Shown piece after piece: positions 35,401-44,920 of a DNA stretch of 64,000 nt. Source of the stretch: Clostridium puniceum (GTDB taxonomy: Bacteria; Bacillota; Clostridia; Clostridiales; Clostridiaceae). Position 1 is the first letter of the stretch. Every line of letters begins with the position of its first letter. The DNA lies in the NCBI RefSeq assembly GCF_002006345.1, contig NZ_LZZM01000212.1, forward strand, positions 56,275 to 120,274, read 5' to 3'. The notes under the pieces were generated by a model that had not been told where the DNA came from, did no database searches, and was given only the letters and a program-made list of their open reading frames with translations. The translations under genes were made by a program, and so were the position numbers.

Positions 35401-35595
35401 ATGAATTATATAACGACAAAAGAAGCAGCGAAAAATTGGGGAATCACAGACAGAATGGTAGTATACCATTGCTCTGCTAGACGGATTAAGGAAGCTAAAA
35501 AAATGGGAAATACATGGTTTGTTCCGGTTGGCGCTGAAAAACCAGCTGACGGACGATACAGGAGCATTAAAGTAAAGGATGGTGAAAATAAATGA
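35401..35595 (+). CDS. small helix-turn-helix DNA-binding protein
   Basis: This 64-aa protein has an excisionase/MerR-like helix-turn-helix: YITTKEAAKNWGITDRMVVY, then 'ARRIKEAKKMGNTWFVP'. GAGGTG precedes the ATG. Its stop overlaps the response regulator start (ATGA), so it is the first gene of a tight cassette. Such small HTH proteins often head two-component/ABC cassettes carried by Firmicutes integrative elements; a regulatory role is inferred. Confidence 0.85.
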   Translation: MNYITTKEAAKNWGITDRMVVYHCSARRIKEAKKMGNTWFVPVGAEKPADGRYRSIKVKDGENK

Positions 35596-36278
35596 AACGG
35601 ATATTTTTGGTTGAAGACGATAAGGCAATCGCCAGAAACCTTGTGCTTCTGCTCCGCTCGGAGGGATTTACAGTCACTCATGCCCCTACCCGAAGTGAAG
35701 CCCTTGCCGTACTTGCTGGGAATAAATTCGACTTGGCGTTGATTGATATTTCTTTGCCTGACGGAAATGGCTTTACGGTTTGCACGGAAATCAAAGAAAC
35801 GCAAGATGTTCCCGTTATCTTTCTGACAGCTTCTGGCGATGAGGCGAGTGTTGTTACCGGACTGAACATGGGCGCGGACGACTATATCACCAAGCCCTTT
35901 CGTCCGCGTGAACTGATCGCACGAATCAGAACCGCCCTGCGGAAAAGCGGACATTCTCCATCGGCTTTTGAAATCTGCGGGCTTCATGTCGATATGACAA
36001 GCGGCATCGTGAAAAAGGACGGCAGCGAGGTTTTTCTTTCAGCCTTAGAATACCGCTTGTTGTTGGTGTTTATTAACAACCCAAAAAGTATTATCACAAG
36101 GGGCAGGCTGCTTGACGAATTATGGGACGCTGCGGGCGAGTTCGTCAATGACAATACATTGACCGTGTACATCAAACGCCTGCGGGAGAAGATAGAGCTC
36201 ACCCCCGCAAGCCCGCAAATCATTCTGACCGTTCGCGGGACTGGATATAGATTGGGGGAGGGGTATGCTTCGGAATAG
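35592..36278 (+). CDS. OmpR/PhoB family response regulator
   Basis: The receiver domain has the acidic pair in LVEDD (9-10), phospho-Asp at D52 in ALIDISLPDG, T79 and K101. The C-terminal winged helix ends 'TLTVYIKRLREKIE' then 'TVRGTGYRLGEG'. The length of 228 aa is typical. It overlaps the HTH gene by 4 bp and the kinase gene by 14 bp. It should control the downstream ABC transporter in response to an extracellular peptide or drug. GC content and codon use are far above the flanking Clostridium genes. Confidence 0.96.
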   Translation: MKRIFLVEDDKAIARNLVLLLRSEGFTVTHAPTRSEALAVLAGNKFDLALIDISLPDGNGFTVCTEIKETQDVPVIFLTASGDEASVVTGLNMGADDYITKPFRPRELIARIRTALRKSGHSPSAFEICGLHVDMTSGIVKKDGSEVFLSALEYRLLLVFINNPKSIITRGRLLDELWDAAGEFVNDNTLTVYIKRLREKIELTPASPQIILTVRGTGYRLGEGYASE

Positions 36279-37254
36279 AGAGTTTCGGCAGCTTGCAATT
36301 TTGTTCTCCTTAATAGCTGCCACCACTATAACGCTGGGATTTGCAATTAATAGGTTAGCTGGAATCCTTGCCATTGCTTCTGCCGCCGCCTTTGGAACAG
36401 CATTTTTTGCGTTTACCAGAGCCCGATATAAAAGCATTGCGCAGATTTCAGATCAAATCGACCTTTTGCTTCATAACGCTGACCATCTGTATATTGGTGA
36501 ATCGGACGAGGGCGAACTTTCTATTTTGCAAAGCGAGATAACAAAAATGACGTTGCGTATTCGGGAGCAAAACGATGCACTGAAAAAAGAAAAAGAACAT
36601 CTTGCCGATTCGCTAGCTGACATAGCCCACCAACTCCGCACCCCTCTCACATCCGTGAACCTTATTCTGTCATTGTTAGAGAATAACTCTGACGAAAATG
36701 AACGGAAAGCATTGATACGGGAAACAAAGGAATTGTTTGTACAGATGGATTGGCTGCTTACTTCCCTATTGAAATTATCCCGCCTAGACGCTGGCATTGT
36801 GGTTTTCCAAGGCGAGCAGATAGATGTGAATACTTTGATAAGCGCTGCGCTTCACCCGTTTTTGATCCCAATGGAGCTACACGATATTGCTTTGCAAATA
36901 GACGTACCGAAAGGGATAACCATTCAGGGCGATTCTGGTTGGCTTTCAGAAGCAATTCAAAACATCCTCAAAAATTGCATGGAAAGCGCAGGCGAGAACG
37001 GGAGGATTGAGATTGTCTGCACGGACACCCCACTGTTTACCGAGATTGCCATCCACGACAGCGGCGCAGGCTTTGAAAAAGAAGATTTACCCTGCCTGTT
37101 TGACAGGTTCTATCGTGGGAAAAAACAAAACGCTACAGGATACGGGATCGGATTGGCTCTCTGCAAGATGATTATAACACGGCAGGGAGGAACGATTACC
37201 GCCAAAAATCACCCGCAGGGCGGCGCGATATTTTCCCTTCGTTTCCCAAAGTGA
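36265..37254 (+). CDS. sensor histidine kinase, short two-helix type
   Basis: Two membrane helices (about 10-28 and 31-50) have almost no extracellular loop, as in intramembrane-sensing BceS/VanS-like kinases. The H-box LADIAHQLRTPLTS carries phospho-His H122. The HATPase boxes are NILKNCMES, DSGAGFEKEDLP, 'LFDRFYRG' and GYGIGLALCKM. The length is 329 aa. Kinases of this shape usually sense through their partner ABC transporter, which is encoded next. Confidence 0.95.
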   Translation: MLRNREFRQLAILFSLIAATTITLGFAINRLAGILAIASAAAFGTAFFAFTRARYKSIAQISDQIDLLLHNADHLYIGESDEGELSILQSEITKMTLRIREQNDALKKEKEHLADSLADIAHQLRTPLTSVNLILSLLENNSDENERKALIRETKELFVQMDWLLTSLLKLSRLDAGIVVFQGEQIDVNTLISAALHPFLIPMELHDIALQIDVPKGITIQGDSGWLSEAIQNILKNCMESAGENGRIEIVCTDTPLFTEIAIHDSGAGFEKEDLPCLFDRFYRGKKQNATGYGIGLALCKMIITRQGGTITAKNHPQGGAIFSLRFPK

Positions 37255-37336
37255 CGAATCTCTCACCTGAAAGTCACAGAGATGTAAGTTGAAGGTTCTA
37301 TTATATGGGTAAAACATGAGAAAGGAGACTCACTTA

Positions 37337-38020
37337 ATGGAGTTTTTAAAAATCGAAAATTTATGCAAGTTCTACGGTAAGGGCGAAAATCAGGTTACTG
37401 CGCTTGACCATGTTTCTCTTACAATCGAAAAAGGGGAGTTTACCGCAATCATCGGCTCCTCTGGCTCCGGCAAATCCACATTGCTTCACATCATCGGGGG
37501 CGTAGACGTGCCGACAAGCGGAAAGGTGTATTTGGACGGCCAAGATGTATATGCCCAAAACAATGAAAAGCTCGCCATTTTCCGCAGGCGACAGGTCGGA
37601 CTGATTTATCAGTTTCACAACCTGATTCCCACTCTGAATGTAGTGGAAAACATCACCTTGCCTATACTTATGGACAAGCGTAAGGTCAACGAGGAACGGC
37701 TAAATGACTTGTTGGATCTGCTTGGGTTAAAAGACCGTAAAACCCATTTACCTAATCAGCTTTCTGGTGGTCAGCAACAGCGTGTTTCCATAGGACGCGC
37801 TTTGATGAATGCCCCGGCGGTCATGCTTGCTGACGAACCCACTGGCAGTTTGGACAGCCGAAATGGACATGAAATCATCAATCTGCTGAAATTAAGCCAT
37901 AAAAAATATCGGCAGACCCTTATCGTCGTCACCCATGACGAAAATATCGCCTTACAAGCAGACCGCATTATCGGCATATCAGACGGCAAGGTAGTACGAG
38001 ACGAGAGGGTGAGACCATGA
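37337..38020 (+). CDS. ABC transporter ATPase (MacB/BceA type)
   Basis: Walker A is GSSGSGKST (about residue 40), the signature LSGGQQQR, and Walker B with LADEPTGSLDS, typical of the lipoprotein/antimicrobial-peptide ATPase group. I start at the ATG at 37337 with AAAGGAG upstream, giving 227 aa. The stop overlaps the permease start (ATGA). With the large FtsX-like permease it probably removes membrane-active peptides. Confidence 0.95.
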   Translation: MEFLKIENLCKFYGKGENQVTALDHVSLTIEKGEFTAIIGSSGSGKSTLLHIIGGVDVPTSGKVYLDGQDVYAQNNEKLAIFRRRQVGLIYQFHNLIPTLNVVENITLPILMDKRKVNEERLNDLLDLLGLKDRKTHLPNQLSGGQQQRVSIGRALMNAPAVMLADEPTGSLDSRNGHEIINLLKLSHKKYRQTLIVVTHDENIALQADRIIGISDGKVVRDERVRP

Positions 38021-40605
38021 ATATTTTCAACAAAGTTACCCTGCAAGGCATGAAAAAAAGCCGTACACGAACTATTGTCACGATTATCGGAGTTATTCTG
38101 TCCGCCGCCATGATTACGGCAGTCGCTACCTTTGGTACTTCCTTGTTAAAGTTTCTGGTAAACGGTTCTATTGGGAAATACGGCGGTTGGCACGTTGAGT
38201 TTTTGGATGTTGATTCCTCTTTCGTGCAGGAACGAACCCACGACAATGGAGTTTCAAACACGGCAGTATTTGAAAATATCGGCTATGCAACGCTTGACGG
38301 CGGAAAAAGCCCCGAAAAGCCCTATCTTTTTATCGCCGGATTCAGCAAGGAAGCCTTTGATACCTTGCCCATAACTCTGATTTCAGGCAGACTGCCGGAA
38401 AACAGCGGGGAGATTCTTATCCCAGCCCACGTTGCCGCAAAGGGCGGCGTTAGATTCAAGGTGGGCGACAAGCTTTCACTTCCTGTTGGAAGCCGCATTG
38501 ATGGAAACAAGAATCTCAGTCAACACCACCCTTATCTGTCCGGGGGAGAATCGGGAGAGGGCAAAGAAGTTCTTGTCCCAAAAGCAGAGAGAACCTACAC
38601 GGTTGTGGGTATCTGCGAAAGACCGGGTTTTGAGGAACATTCCGCACCTGGATACACCTTGATAACGAAAGCAGATACAGCAAGCCAAGTGGATAGCTTC
38701 AGCATATTTGTCACGCTTAAAAATCCGCGTGGAGTTCAATCTTACGCAAGCACCACAGCCGGACCCCATAGCTATGCCTTTAACGATAATGTGTTGCGCT
38801 TCATGGGTCTTTCGGACAATAAACTGTTCAATGCGCTTCTGTACACGGTTGGCGGCATTTTAGTTTCCATAATAATGGTAGGCTCGATTTTTCTAATTTA
38901 TAACTCGTTCAACATCTCGCTTAACCAACGCACACGGCAGTTCGGGATTCTTTCATCTATTGGAGCCACAGCACAACAGCTGCGAAATTCAGTGCTGTTT
39001 GAGGGACTTTGCATTGGCGCAATCGGCATACCCATTGGGGTTATAGTTGGCATAGGCAGTATTGGGCTTTTAATTCCTATTATTGCTGGAAATTTGGGGA
39101 ACATTATGCCAATCACCGTGCCTTTAACTTTGTCAGTGTCTGTCTCAGCCATTATCGCAGCGGTAGCGGTCAGTTTGGTTACTATTTTGATTTCAGCATA
39201 TATTCCGGCCAGGAAAGCCGCAAACACTCCCATAATGGATAGTATTCGCCAGACTAACGAGGTCAAAACCGAATCGAAGGCCGTGAAAACGTCAAAGTTC
39301 GCACAGCGTCTCTACGGTTTGGAGGGAACTCTTGCACTAAAGAATTTTAAGAGAAACAAAAAACGCTATAACAGTATTGTGCTATCCCTTGTTTTAAGCG
39401 TCGTGCTGTTTGTATCTGGAAGTGCTTTTGGAGCAACTCTGAAACGGCTTGCAGAACGGTCCATAATGGACTTTGACTATGACATCGTTTTTACCACTCA
39501 GGACATGAACGACAGTGAAATGTTCCCGCTTTACGACAAACTAAAAACTGCAGATGGAGTTTACGAAAGCTCGTACCAAGCGATTTTGGCGTATTCATGT
39601 ACAGTTAAGGCAAGTGATTTTTTAGACCCTTACCAGGAATATGCGAATTATGTTGCACCGGATGAAACAGTTCATCTACCAATGGACATCCAGTTTATTG
39701 AGGACAGCAAATATCTGAGTTTTATCAAAAAATTAGGCTTGTCTGCAGAAGAATATACCGGGAAGAACGCAAAAATGATTGCCGTTGCCAAAAATCGGGT
39801 TGCCAAGAAAGACGGACCGAGCGAAGTGTTTGATATGTTTGTGAGTCGTTCCATGACTTTCAATGTCGCTCCCGAAACAAATGACAAGCCGAAGATGGAA
39901 CATGGGCAAAGCATAAACATTACGTTTGTAGATACGTACCCAGTGGATCCGCTCTCAAAGCAATCTTCTGAGAAAAATTCATACGTTTTTATGGTGGTGG
40001 CCCCCTATTCGCTCAAAGAGAAGTTTGAAACCCCAGATACACATTCGGGTATAGGCCTAAGCTTTCTGTCAAAGAATCCTTCGCAATCAGTGGCTAAAAT
40101 GGAAGCAATGATTCAATATGCAGGAATTACATCTGCGTATAACCTGCACAATGTGTACACTACAGTTGAACAATACCGTAGTCTAACATTTGTCATTGAT
40201 GTTTTCACCTATGTTTTTGTCATCATGATTTCGCTGATTGCGGTTGCCAATGTGTTCAACACCATTTCCACTAATATCAGGCTGCGCAGGCGGGAGCTTG
40301 CCATGCTACGCTCTGTGGGGATGTCTGAACGTGATTTCCAAAAGATGATGAATTTTGAGTGTGTCTTTTATGGCATGAGAACGTTGCTATTCGGGCTTCC
40401 AATAGCGGGAATCATCTCGTGGCTGATTTACAAAGGGTTGGTGACCGTAGAAAAGATTGACAACTTCGATTTTGTATTCCCATGGGTCAGTATGGCAATT
40501 AGCGTGTTCAGCGTACTCTTTATCGTGTTCATTACAATGCTGTATGCCATTAGCAAGATAAAAAAAGAAAATATCATTGACGCTCTTAGGGATGATATGA
40601 CTTGA
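38017..40605 (+). CDS. FtsX-like ABC transporter permease
   Basis: This 862-aa permease has an N-terminal helix (about 15-40), a large extracellular part and two FtsX blocks. The first has 'FNISLNQRTRQFGILSSIGA' (about 290-310) and ends near residue 400; the second has IRLRRRELAMLRSVGMSER near 750 and three closing helices. The arrangement fits antimicrobial-peptide exporters or lantibiotic-resistance permeases that also signal to a kinase. It is the last gene of the cassette. Confidence 0.93.
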   Translation: MNIFNKVTLQGMKKSRTRTIVTIIGVILSAAMITAVATFGTSLLKFLVNGSIGKYGGWHVEFLDVDSSFVQERTHDNGVSNTAVFENIGYATLDGGKSPEKPYLFIAGFSKEAFDTLPITLISGRLPENSGEILIPAHVAAKGGVRFKVGDKLSLPVGSRIDGNKNLSQHHPYLSGGESGEGKEVLVPKAERTYTVVGICERPGFEEHSAPGYTLITKADTASQVDSFSIFVTLKNPRGVQSYASTTAGPHSYAFNDNVLRFMGLSDNKLFNALLYTVGGILVSIIMVGSIFLIYNSFNISLNQRTRQFGILSSIGATAQQLRNSVLFEGLCIGAIGIPIGVIVGIGSIGLLIPIIAGNLGNIMPITVPLTLSVSVSAIIAAVAVSLVTILISAYIPARKAANTPIMDSIRQTNEVKTESKAVKTSKFAQRLYGLEGTLALKNFKRNKKRYNSIVLSLVLSVVLFVSGSAFGATLKRLAERSIMDFDYDIVFTTQDMNDSEMFPLYDKLKTADGVYESSYQAILAYSCTVKASDFLDPYQEYANYVAPDETVHLPMDIQFIEDSKYLSFIKKLGLSAEEYTGKNAKMIAVAKNRVAKKDGPSEVFDMFVSRSMTFNVAPETNDKPKMEHGQSINITFVDTYPVDPLSKQSSEKNSYVFMVVAPYSLKEKFETPDTHSGIGLSFLSKNPSQSVAKMEAMIQYAGITSAYNLHNVYTTVEQYRSLTFVIDVFTYVFVIMISLIAVANVFNTISTNIRLRRRELAMLRSVGMSERDFQKMMNFECVFYGMRTLLFGLPIAGIISWLIYKGLVTVEKIDNFDFVFPWVSMAISVFSVLFIVFITMLYAISKIKKENIIDALRDDMT

Positions 40606-41411
40606 TTCAAAACCTATATTAACTTGATATAAAATCAAAAAAACATCTGTGTGATTGAGTTCAAGTGATTCGCAATCTTCCCGAAAGGCGCTTTAGACCT
40701 TGAAAATATAGAATTCATCCTGCAGAAGTAATGTAAATTACAAAGGAATGCTACCCTGCGGTAATAAAAAAACGCAGTTGTGTCAGATGATGTTTTGCGG
40801 CTAAAATGTGGCCATGCGGCGGTTTTGAAATAACAATCAAAACAAACTCATTCTTTCTCTGTCCTGTTTCAAATTTAGTAATTTGTAAAATAATATTTGC
40901 GATTAAATTTTATTATATGGTGGAACTTTTTTAAAAGGATTAATCTATTTTTGAAAAAAGATAATTGAACCGCCTTTGCCAGCTATTGAAGCTCGTATTT
41001 TTTATCTATAGTATTTTGAATATAGCTTGGTAATCAGAATAAGATGAGATTATCGCAGTATTTAAAGAAATATTGAATAATTCTCTCTTCTTCTGCTGAA
41101 AAATGTACATTACAGATTACATAATCACCATTAGGTAATATTATAATTGTTATATAGACTAGAACTGTTCATACACAATTAAGAGTTTTAGTAAAATTGA
41201 TTAATTTGCTAAAATTCGCGAATATAAGTAGCTGTAAAAATAGTCTAGCAATAGTTAACATGCTTAACAAATATAGTACTGCGAACTTTAAATTTCATAT
41301 CTGTCAACACAGTTTTTATATTATTCTTTCAACATTTAGAGTAATTTTAATTTCGTAGATTCTCTAACAAACTAACTCACGAAAAAATAAATATTAATCA
41401 AAATTAATATA
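40606..41411. other. gap behind the acquired cassette with coding scraps
   Basis: Near 40671-40730 the plus strand encodes AIFPKGALDLENIEFILQK and a stop, a GC-rich scrap like the cassette. Near 41039-41170 the minus strand encodes 'ILPNGDYVICNVHFSAEEER' then IIQYFFKYCDN and a stop, without a start codon. Both look like 3' remnants of unknown genes. The GC drop near 40850 marks the likely right border of the acquired segment. Confidence 0.4.
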
Positions 41412-42395
41412 TTAACTTCTAAATTTTTCTTTCCATAAATCGAAATCCCAAGTTTCTAAAAATTTTTCTGCTGCATTATATCCATTTAATAAAAGAGCAT
41501 TACTCTCCTCTTGGGTAATATCAAAATAAGTTGTATTTATTTTTTTATTTTTTCCGTCTATGTTAATTTCAGTAGGAATCATAATGGTTCTATCAAAATC
41601 TCCCTTAAGTGTAGAAATATAGTGTTTATCATGCGCATTTAACATAGTATCTACTAAATCTTCACAATACTCTAGAATAGATGAAATTGAATGGTCTTTG
41701 TTGCTTTGTTGTACTTCTCTTGTATTTTCAAAAAACTTGAATCCGATTGTAGGCCATTTCGGATTGTTGCTACCATCGTCCAAAAGCCATATTGGATAAT
41801 TACTTAAAACACCACCATCAACAATATAATGAGTTTTGCCAGTGGTATCTTGCAATTTAACTGGTTCAAAATATAAAGGTATACTCATGCTCATTCTTAC
41901 AGCTAAAGAAATACTAAATTTATCGGGATCGAAACCAAAATATTTTAAATCTTGAGGTATTACAATCATCTTTTTTTCTGTTAAATCAGATGAAATTGCA
42001 CTGAATTTATAAGAGTATTTCTCATCTGTTGAATCATTCATTCTTATATCTCCAAAAGTAGTTTTACCTTTTGCTTTAAATAATTCTTCAATCCAGTCTC
42101 TAAAATAATTACCTTCATATATTCCATATTCCAATACTGTACTCAAAATCTTACCTGGTATGCCCATTTTATCAATAAGTGTTTCATCTTTAAATTTAAG
42201 ATAGTTTAAATTTTTAAGTTCATGCTCAATTTCCTCACCAGTATATCCTACAGCAAGTAATGAAGCTACAATTGCACCTGCTGAATTACCAACTAAATTA
42301 ACAAAATTATATTTTTTTTCAATAGCTTTTACAGCGCCAACAAGACCTATTCCTTTAACCCCTCCACCTTGAAATACTGCATCGCATTTTAGCAT
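41412..42395 (-). CDS. patatin-like phospholipase
   Basis: The nucleophile elbow is GNSAG (about residue 37-41), the oxyanion loop is GGGVKG at the N-terminus, and the catalytic Asp lies in VDGGVLSNYPIW (about residue 188). These are the hallmarks of bacterial patatins, which release fatty acids from lipids in the cytoplasm or at the inner membrane. The length of 327 aa is normal and there is no signal peptide. AGGAGTG precedes the ATG. It stands alone; some patatins act in defence systems, but no nucleotide cyclase or other partner gene is beside it. Confidence 0.92.
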   Translation of the reverse strand: MLKCDAVFQGGGVKGIGLVGAVKAIEKKYNFVNLVGNSAGAIVASLLAVGYTGEEIEHELKNLNYLKFKDETLIDKMGIPGKILSTVLEYGIYEGNYFRDWIEELFKAKGKTTFGDIRMNDSTDEKYSYKFSAISSDLTEKKMIVIPQDLKYFGFDPDKFSISLAVRMSMSIPLYFEPVKLQDTTGKTHYIVDGGVLSNYPIWLLDDGSNNPKWPTIGFKFFENTREVQQSNKDHSISSILEYCEDLVDTMLNAHDKHYISTLKGDFDRTIMIPTEINIDGKNKKINTTYFDITQEESNALLLNGYNAAEKFLETWDFDLWKEKFRS

Positions 42396-42528
42396 AACTT
42401 ATCACTCCTATTCTTAATTTTTAATCTAATAGTAGTATTTCATTTAATATAATCATTGTATAATAAAAAATCCTACTAATAAAAGTTTTATTTTAGAACA
42501 ATAGTTTGATTAAGCTCAATAAATCAGC

Positions 42529-42768
42529 TTAATCAATTGATTCTATCGCCTTTTTGGTATTTTTAAATGGAACTTTTGTGCTCTCTCCACATGTTTCACA
42601 CTTATATTCTGCAAATCCATACTTAATATCACTACACTTTAAAGCCTTACTTACTGCTTCATCAATATGCTTTCGCATATATTTCGGCACCTTATTCCAA
42701 TATTTATTTTTGAAATCATTATAGTTATCATTTAATATGTCTTTTACTGTTATTTTCTCTTTCATCAT
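42529..42768 (-). pseudogene. IS91-like transposase zinc-binding domain fragment
   Basis: The 79-aa frame has 'YMRKHIDEAVSKALKCSDIK' followed by YKCETCGESTKVPF, the start of the zinc-ribbon that opens IS91-type transposases. The second cysteine pair and the catalytic domain are missing, and the frame ends in unrelated residues after PF. It is a truncated insertion sequence. Confidence 0.65.
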
Positions 42769-42827
42769 AATATCTATATTTTATTAGTTATCCACAGATT
42801 GTCCAACAATATAATTTCCTAGAGAAT

Positions 42828-42870
42828 AAAAAAAATCATCACCCTATCTTGATGATGAAATTTTTTTATA
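42828..42870. terminator. bidirectional hairpin
   Basis: ATCATCA and TGATGAT pair between A-rich and T-rich flanks, with AAAAAAA to the left and ATTTTTTT to the right. It lies downstream of the Toprim-like gene. Confidence 0.6.
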
Positions 42871-43018
42871 TTTAATTCAAATACTCCTTTGTATTTCATT
42901 CTTAAATTATTAACCTATTATTTATAATAATATACATTATTTTTTTGTGTATAATTATATTATCTTTATACACTTTTGTTTTATATAATACTGAAAATTG
43001 ATATAATGCTATGTTTTA

Positions 43019-43375
43019 CTACAACTCTACATCATCTATCAACGCAACCATTATATTGCAAGTGTATTCTCCTAATTTTTTCTCTATTTTTTCAGCAAAT
43101 TCTCTCTCCTTTTTGGGATACAATATAATTACTTTAGCACCTCTAAAATATTTCTCATAATTTTTAAAAAATTTCAAAACTCTATTAGTTACAACTGTTG
43201 TAACTAAACCAAATTCTAATACATTCATCCACTTTGCAGTCTCTTTTTTCTCAACTACATAAATATTTCCTCCTTCTTCTATTGTTTTTAATACAATTGG
43301 TCCATTATAAATGCTTTTAATTAATTTAAATCTCATTTTGTCATTTTTTAATCTCAATAAGTTCTTTCTTTTCAT
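43019..43375 (-). CDS. small degenerate Toprim-like protein
   Basis: The order 'IYVVEKKETAKWMNVLEFGL', 'TTVVTNRVLKFFKNYEKYFR', then GAKVIILYPKKEREFAEKIE resembles the Toprim part of phage or plasmid primases, where the motifs read VEGEKDA and DND..G. Here the catalytic acids are replaced (VEKKET, YPKKERE), so nuclease/primase activity is unlikely. At 118 aa it keeps an open frame and an ATG with an AACGAAG-like upstream site. It may be a decayed phage fragment or a repurposed fold. The identification is tentative. Confidence 0.45.
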   Translation of the reverse strand: MKRKNLLRLKNDKMRFKLIKSIYNGPIVLKTIEEGGNIYVVEKKETAKWMNVLEFGLVTTVVTNRVLKFFKNYEKYFRGAKVIILYPKKEREFAEKIEKKLGEYTCNIMVALIDDVEL

Positions 43376-43576
43376 TTCTTCGTTCTCCTTGTTATATTTT
43401 TTTATGATATAACATATAATAACTTAATTTTTTAGATTTCTTAGAAAGAATAAAATTTTTTTAGATTTAAATGAAATATAAAGAAATCGCTTCACAGACT
43501 GCGTGCTTCTAATTCTTTCAAAAGTTATACATAGATTTGATTGTAAATGTTAATATGAAAGTGGTTCTTTCCAATG

Positions 43577-43873
43577 TTAGTTGAATTTTAGGTATTCGAG
43601 ATTTAGAATTTTGCTTCTTAACAAAGCAAAACTACATCTGCCATACATAATGCGCTTAATTACCTTTAATTTATTTACACTACCTTCCGCTAATCCATTA
43701 TTATAATCATAAATTATTGCATTTTTGACAGCATTTATATCTCTTTTAATTCCATTAATAAATGAGTTAATTTCTCTAATATTTAAATTTGAGGCTCTAT
43801 TTAACCAATTATCTAACTTTTCAGAGATTTTATTCTTTAATAGTGTTCTAAAATCAGAAACTATATCAGTCAA
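43577..43873 (-). pseudogene. ISL3 family transposase C-terminal fragment
   Basis: The 98-aa frame ends with 'AIIYDYNNGLAEGSVNKLKV', then IKRIMYGRCSF and LLRSKIL, the conserved end of ISL3-type DDE transposases. The zinc finger and the first catalytic residues are missing. No full element is visible. Confidence 0.85.
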
Positions 43874-43879
43874 TAGTTG

Positions 43880-44770
43880 TTACTCCTTTTCTTTTTTAGA
43901 GTTATTCCTGTAGATAAGATAATCCAAAAAACGCTTTACCGCAAGCGATGCAGATTTTTTATCTCTCATTGCAAGAACAATTTTACGGTATGCAGGTATG
44001 TCCAACTCCTTTACTATGATTCGGTATGGAGTACGTTTCAAAATAAGCTCCGGTAAAATGCTGATACCCAATCCACTTTCGACCATCGACATGATGGCAT
44101 AATCATCCCATGTTTTAAAATGTATTTTTGGCTGAATATTACATTTTTGAAATATTTCCGATATCTCAGCCTTAGCCCCTTTTTCTACAAGCATGAAAGG
44201 ATAATCATTTAATGCTTGCACAGGAAATCGTTCACAGTCGACCATCGGGTGATCTTCAGGCAAAACAACAAGTAATTTATCCTGCTCCAAAAATATCGAT
44301 TCAAATTCCGGATGTACAGGAATCCGGAGAAAACCGCAATCCACGCGCCCCTCTAAAATCCAATTTTCAATTTCTGTATAGTCACCCAATAAAAACTCGT
44401 AATCAATATTGGGATAATCCTTTTGAAACGCATTGATAATATTCGGAAGCCAATGGGTAGCTACACTGGAAAATGTACCAATACGAATTAACCCCGACTG
44501 CAAACCGTTCAGTTCATCTACTTGTATCTGTAATTTTAGATACTCGTCACATACATTTTTAGCAAACGGCAATAGTTTTAATCCATCAGAAGTCAGGCGT
44601 ACACCAGCACGTCCACGCTCAAGAAGCGACACTTTCCATTCCTTTTCCAAATCATTAATCATTCGGCTGATGCCGGATTGAGAATAATTCAATACTTCTG
44701 CTGCTTTTGTAAAGCTACCATATTCGACAGTCTTAGCAAAAGCCATGTATTTTTGAATGTTCATATCCAT
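43880..44770 (-). CDS. LysR family transcriptional regulator
   Basis: The N-terminal winged helix reads 'MAFAKTVEYGSFTKAAEVLN', then YSQSGISRMINDLE, and the effector domain has GLGISILPELIL near residue 225. The length of 296 aa is typical. It is divergent from an EamA transporter gene 150 bp away, the usual arrangement for a LysR-controlled exporter. AAAGGGAA precedes the ATG. Base composition is slightly higher in GC than the surroundings. Confidence 0.95.
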   Translation of the reverse strand: MDMNIQKYMAFAKTVEYGSFTKAAEVLNYSQSGISRMINDLEKEWKVSLLERGRAGVRLTSDGLKLLPFAKNVCDEYLKLQIQVDELNGLQSGLIRIGTFSSVATHWLPNIINAFQKDYPNIDYEFLLGDYTEIENWILEGRVDCGFLRIPVHPEFESIFLEQDKLLVVLPEDHPMVDCERFPVQALNDYPFMLVEKGAKAEISEIFQKCNIQPKIHFKTWDDYAIMSMVESGLGISILPELILKRTPYRIIVKELDIPAYRKIVLAMRDKKSASLAVKRFLDYLIYRNNSKKEKE

Positions 44771-44920
44771 ACGATGTTCCCTTTCTTATCATCTGATTTT
44801 GTAATGTTATTTATGATGAAAATTCTCTTTTGTAATCTTTGAATATATGATATCTTATATATGCCGTATAATCAAGTGAATTTATATGAGCATATAATAT
44901 TAGTAGAAAGAGGGATAAAT

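Noticed and set aside
35406..35987. 193-codon minus-strand frame inside the response regulator
   Set aside because: It is antisense to an obvious HTH and response regulator gene; long shadow frames are expected in this GC-rich segment.
41412..42395. Patatin as effector of a CBASS-type defence system
   Set aside because: No nucleotidyltransferase, ubiquitin-like or sensor partner gene is adjacent.
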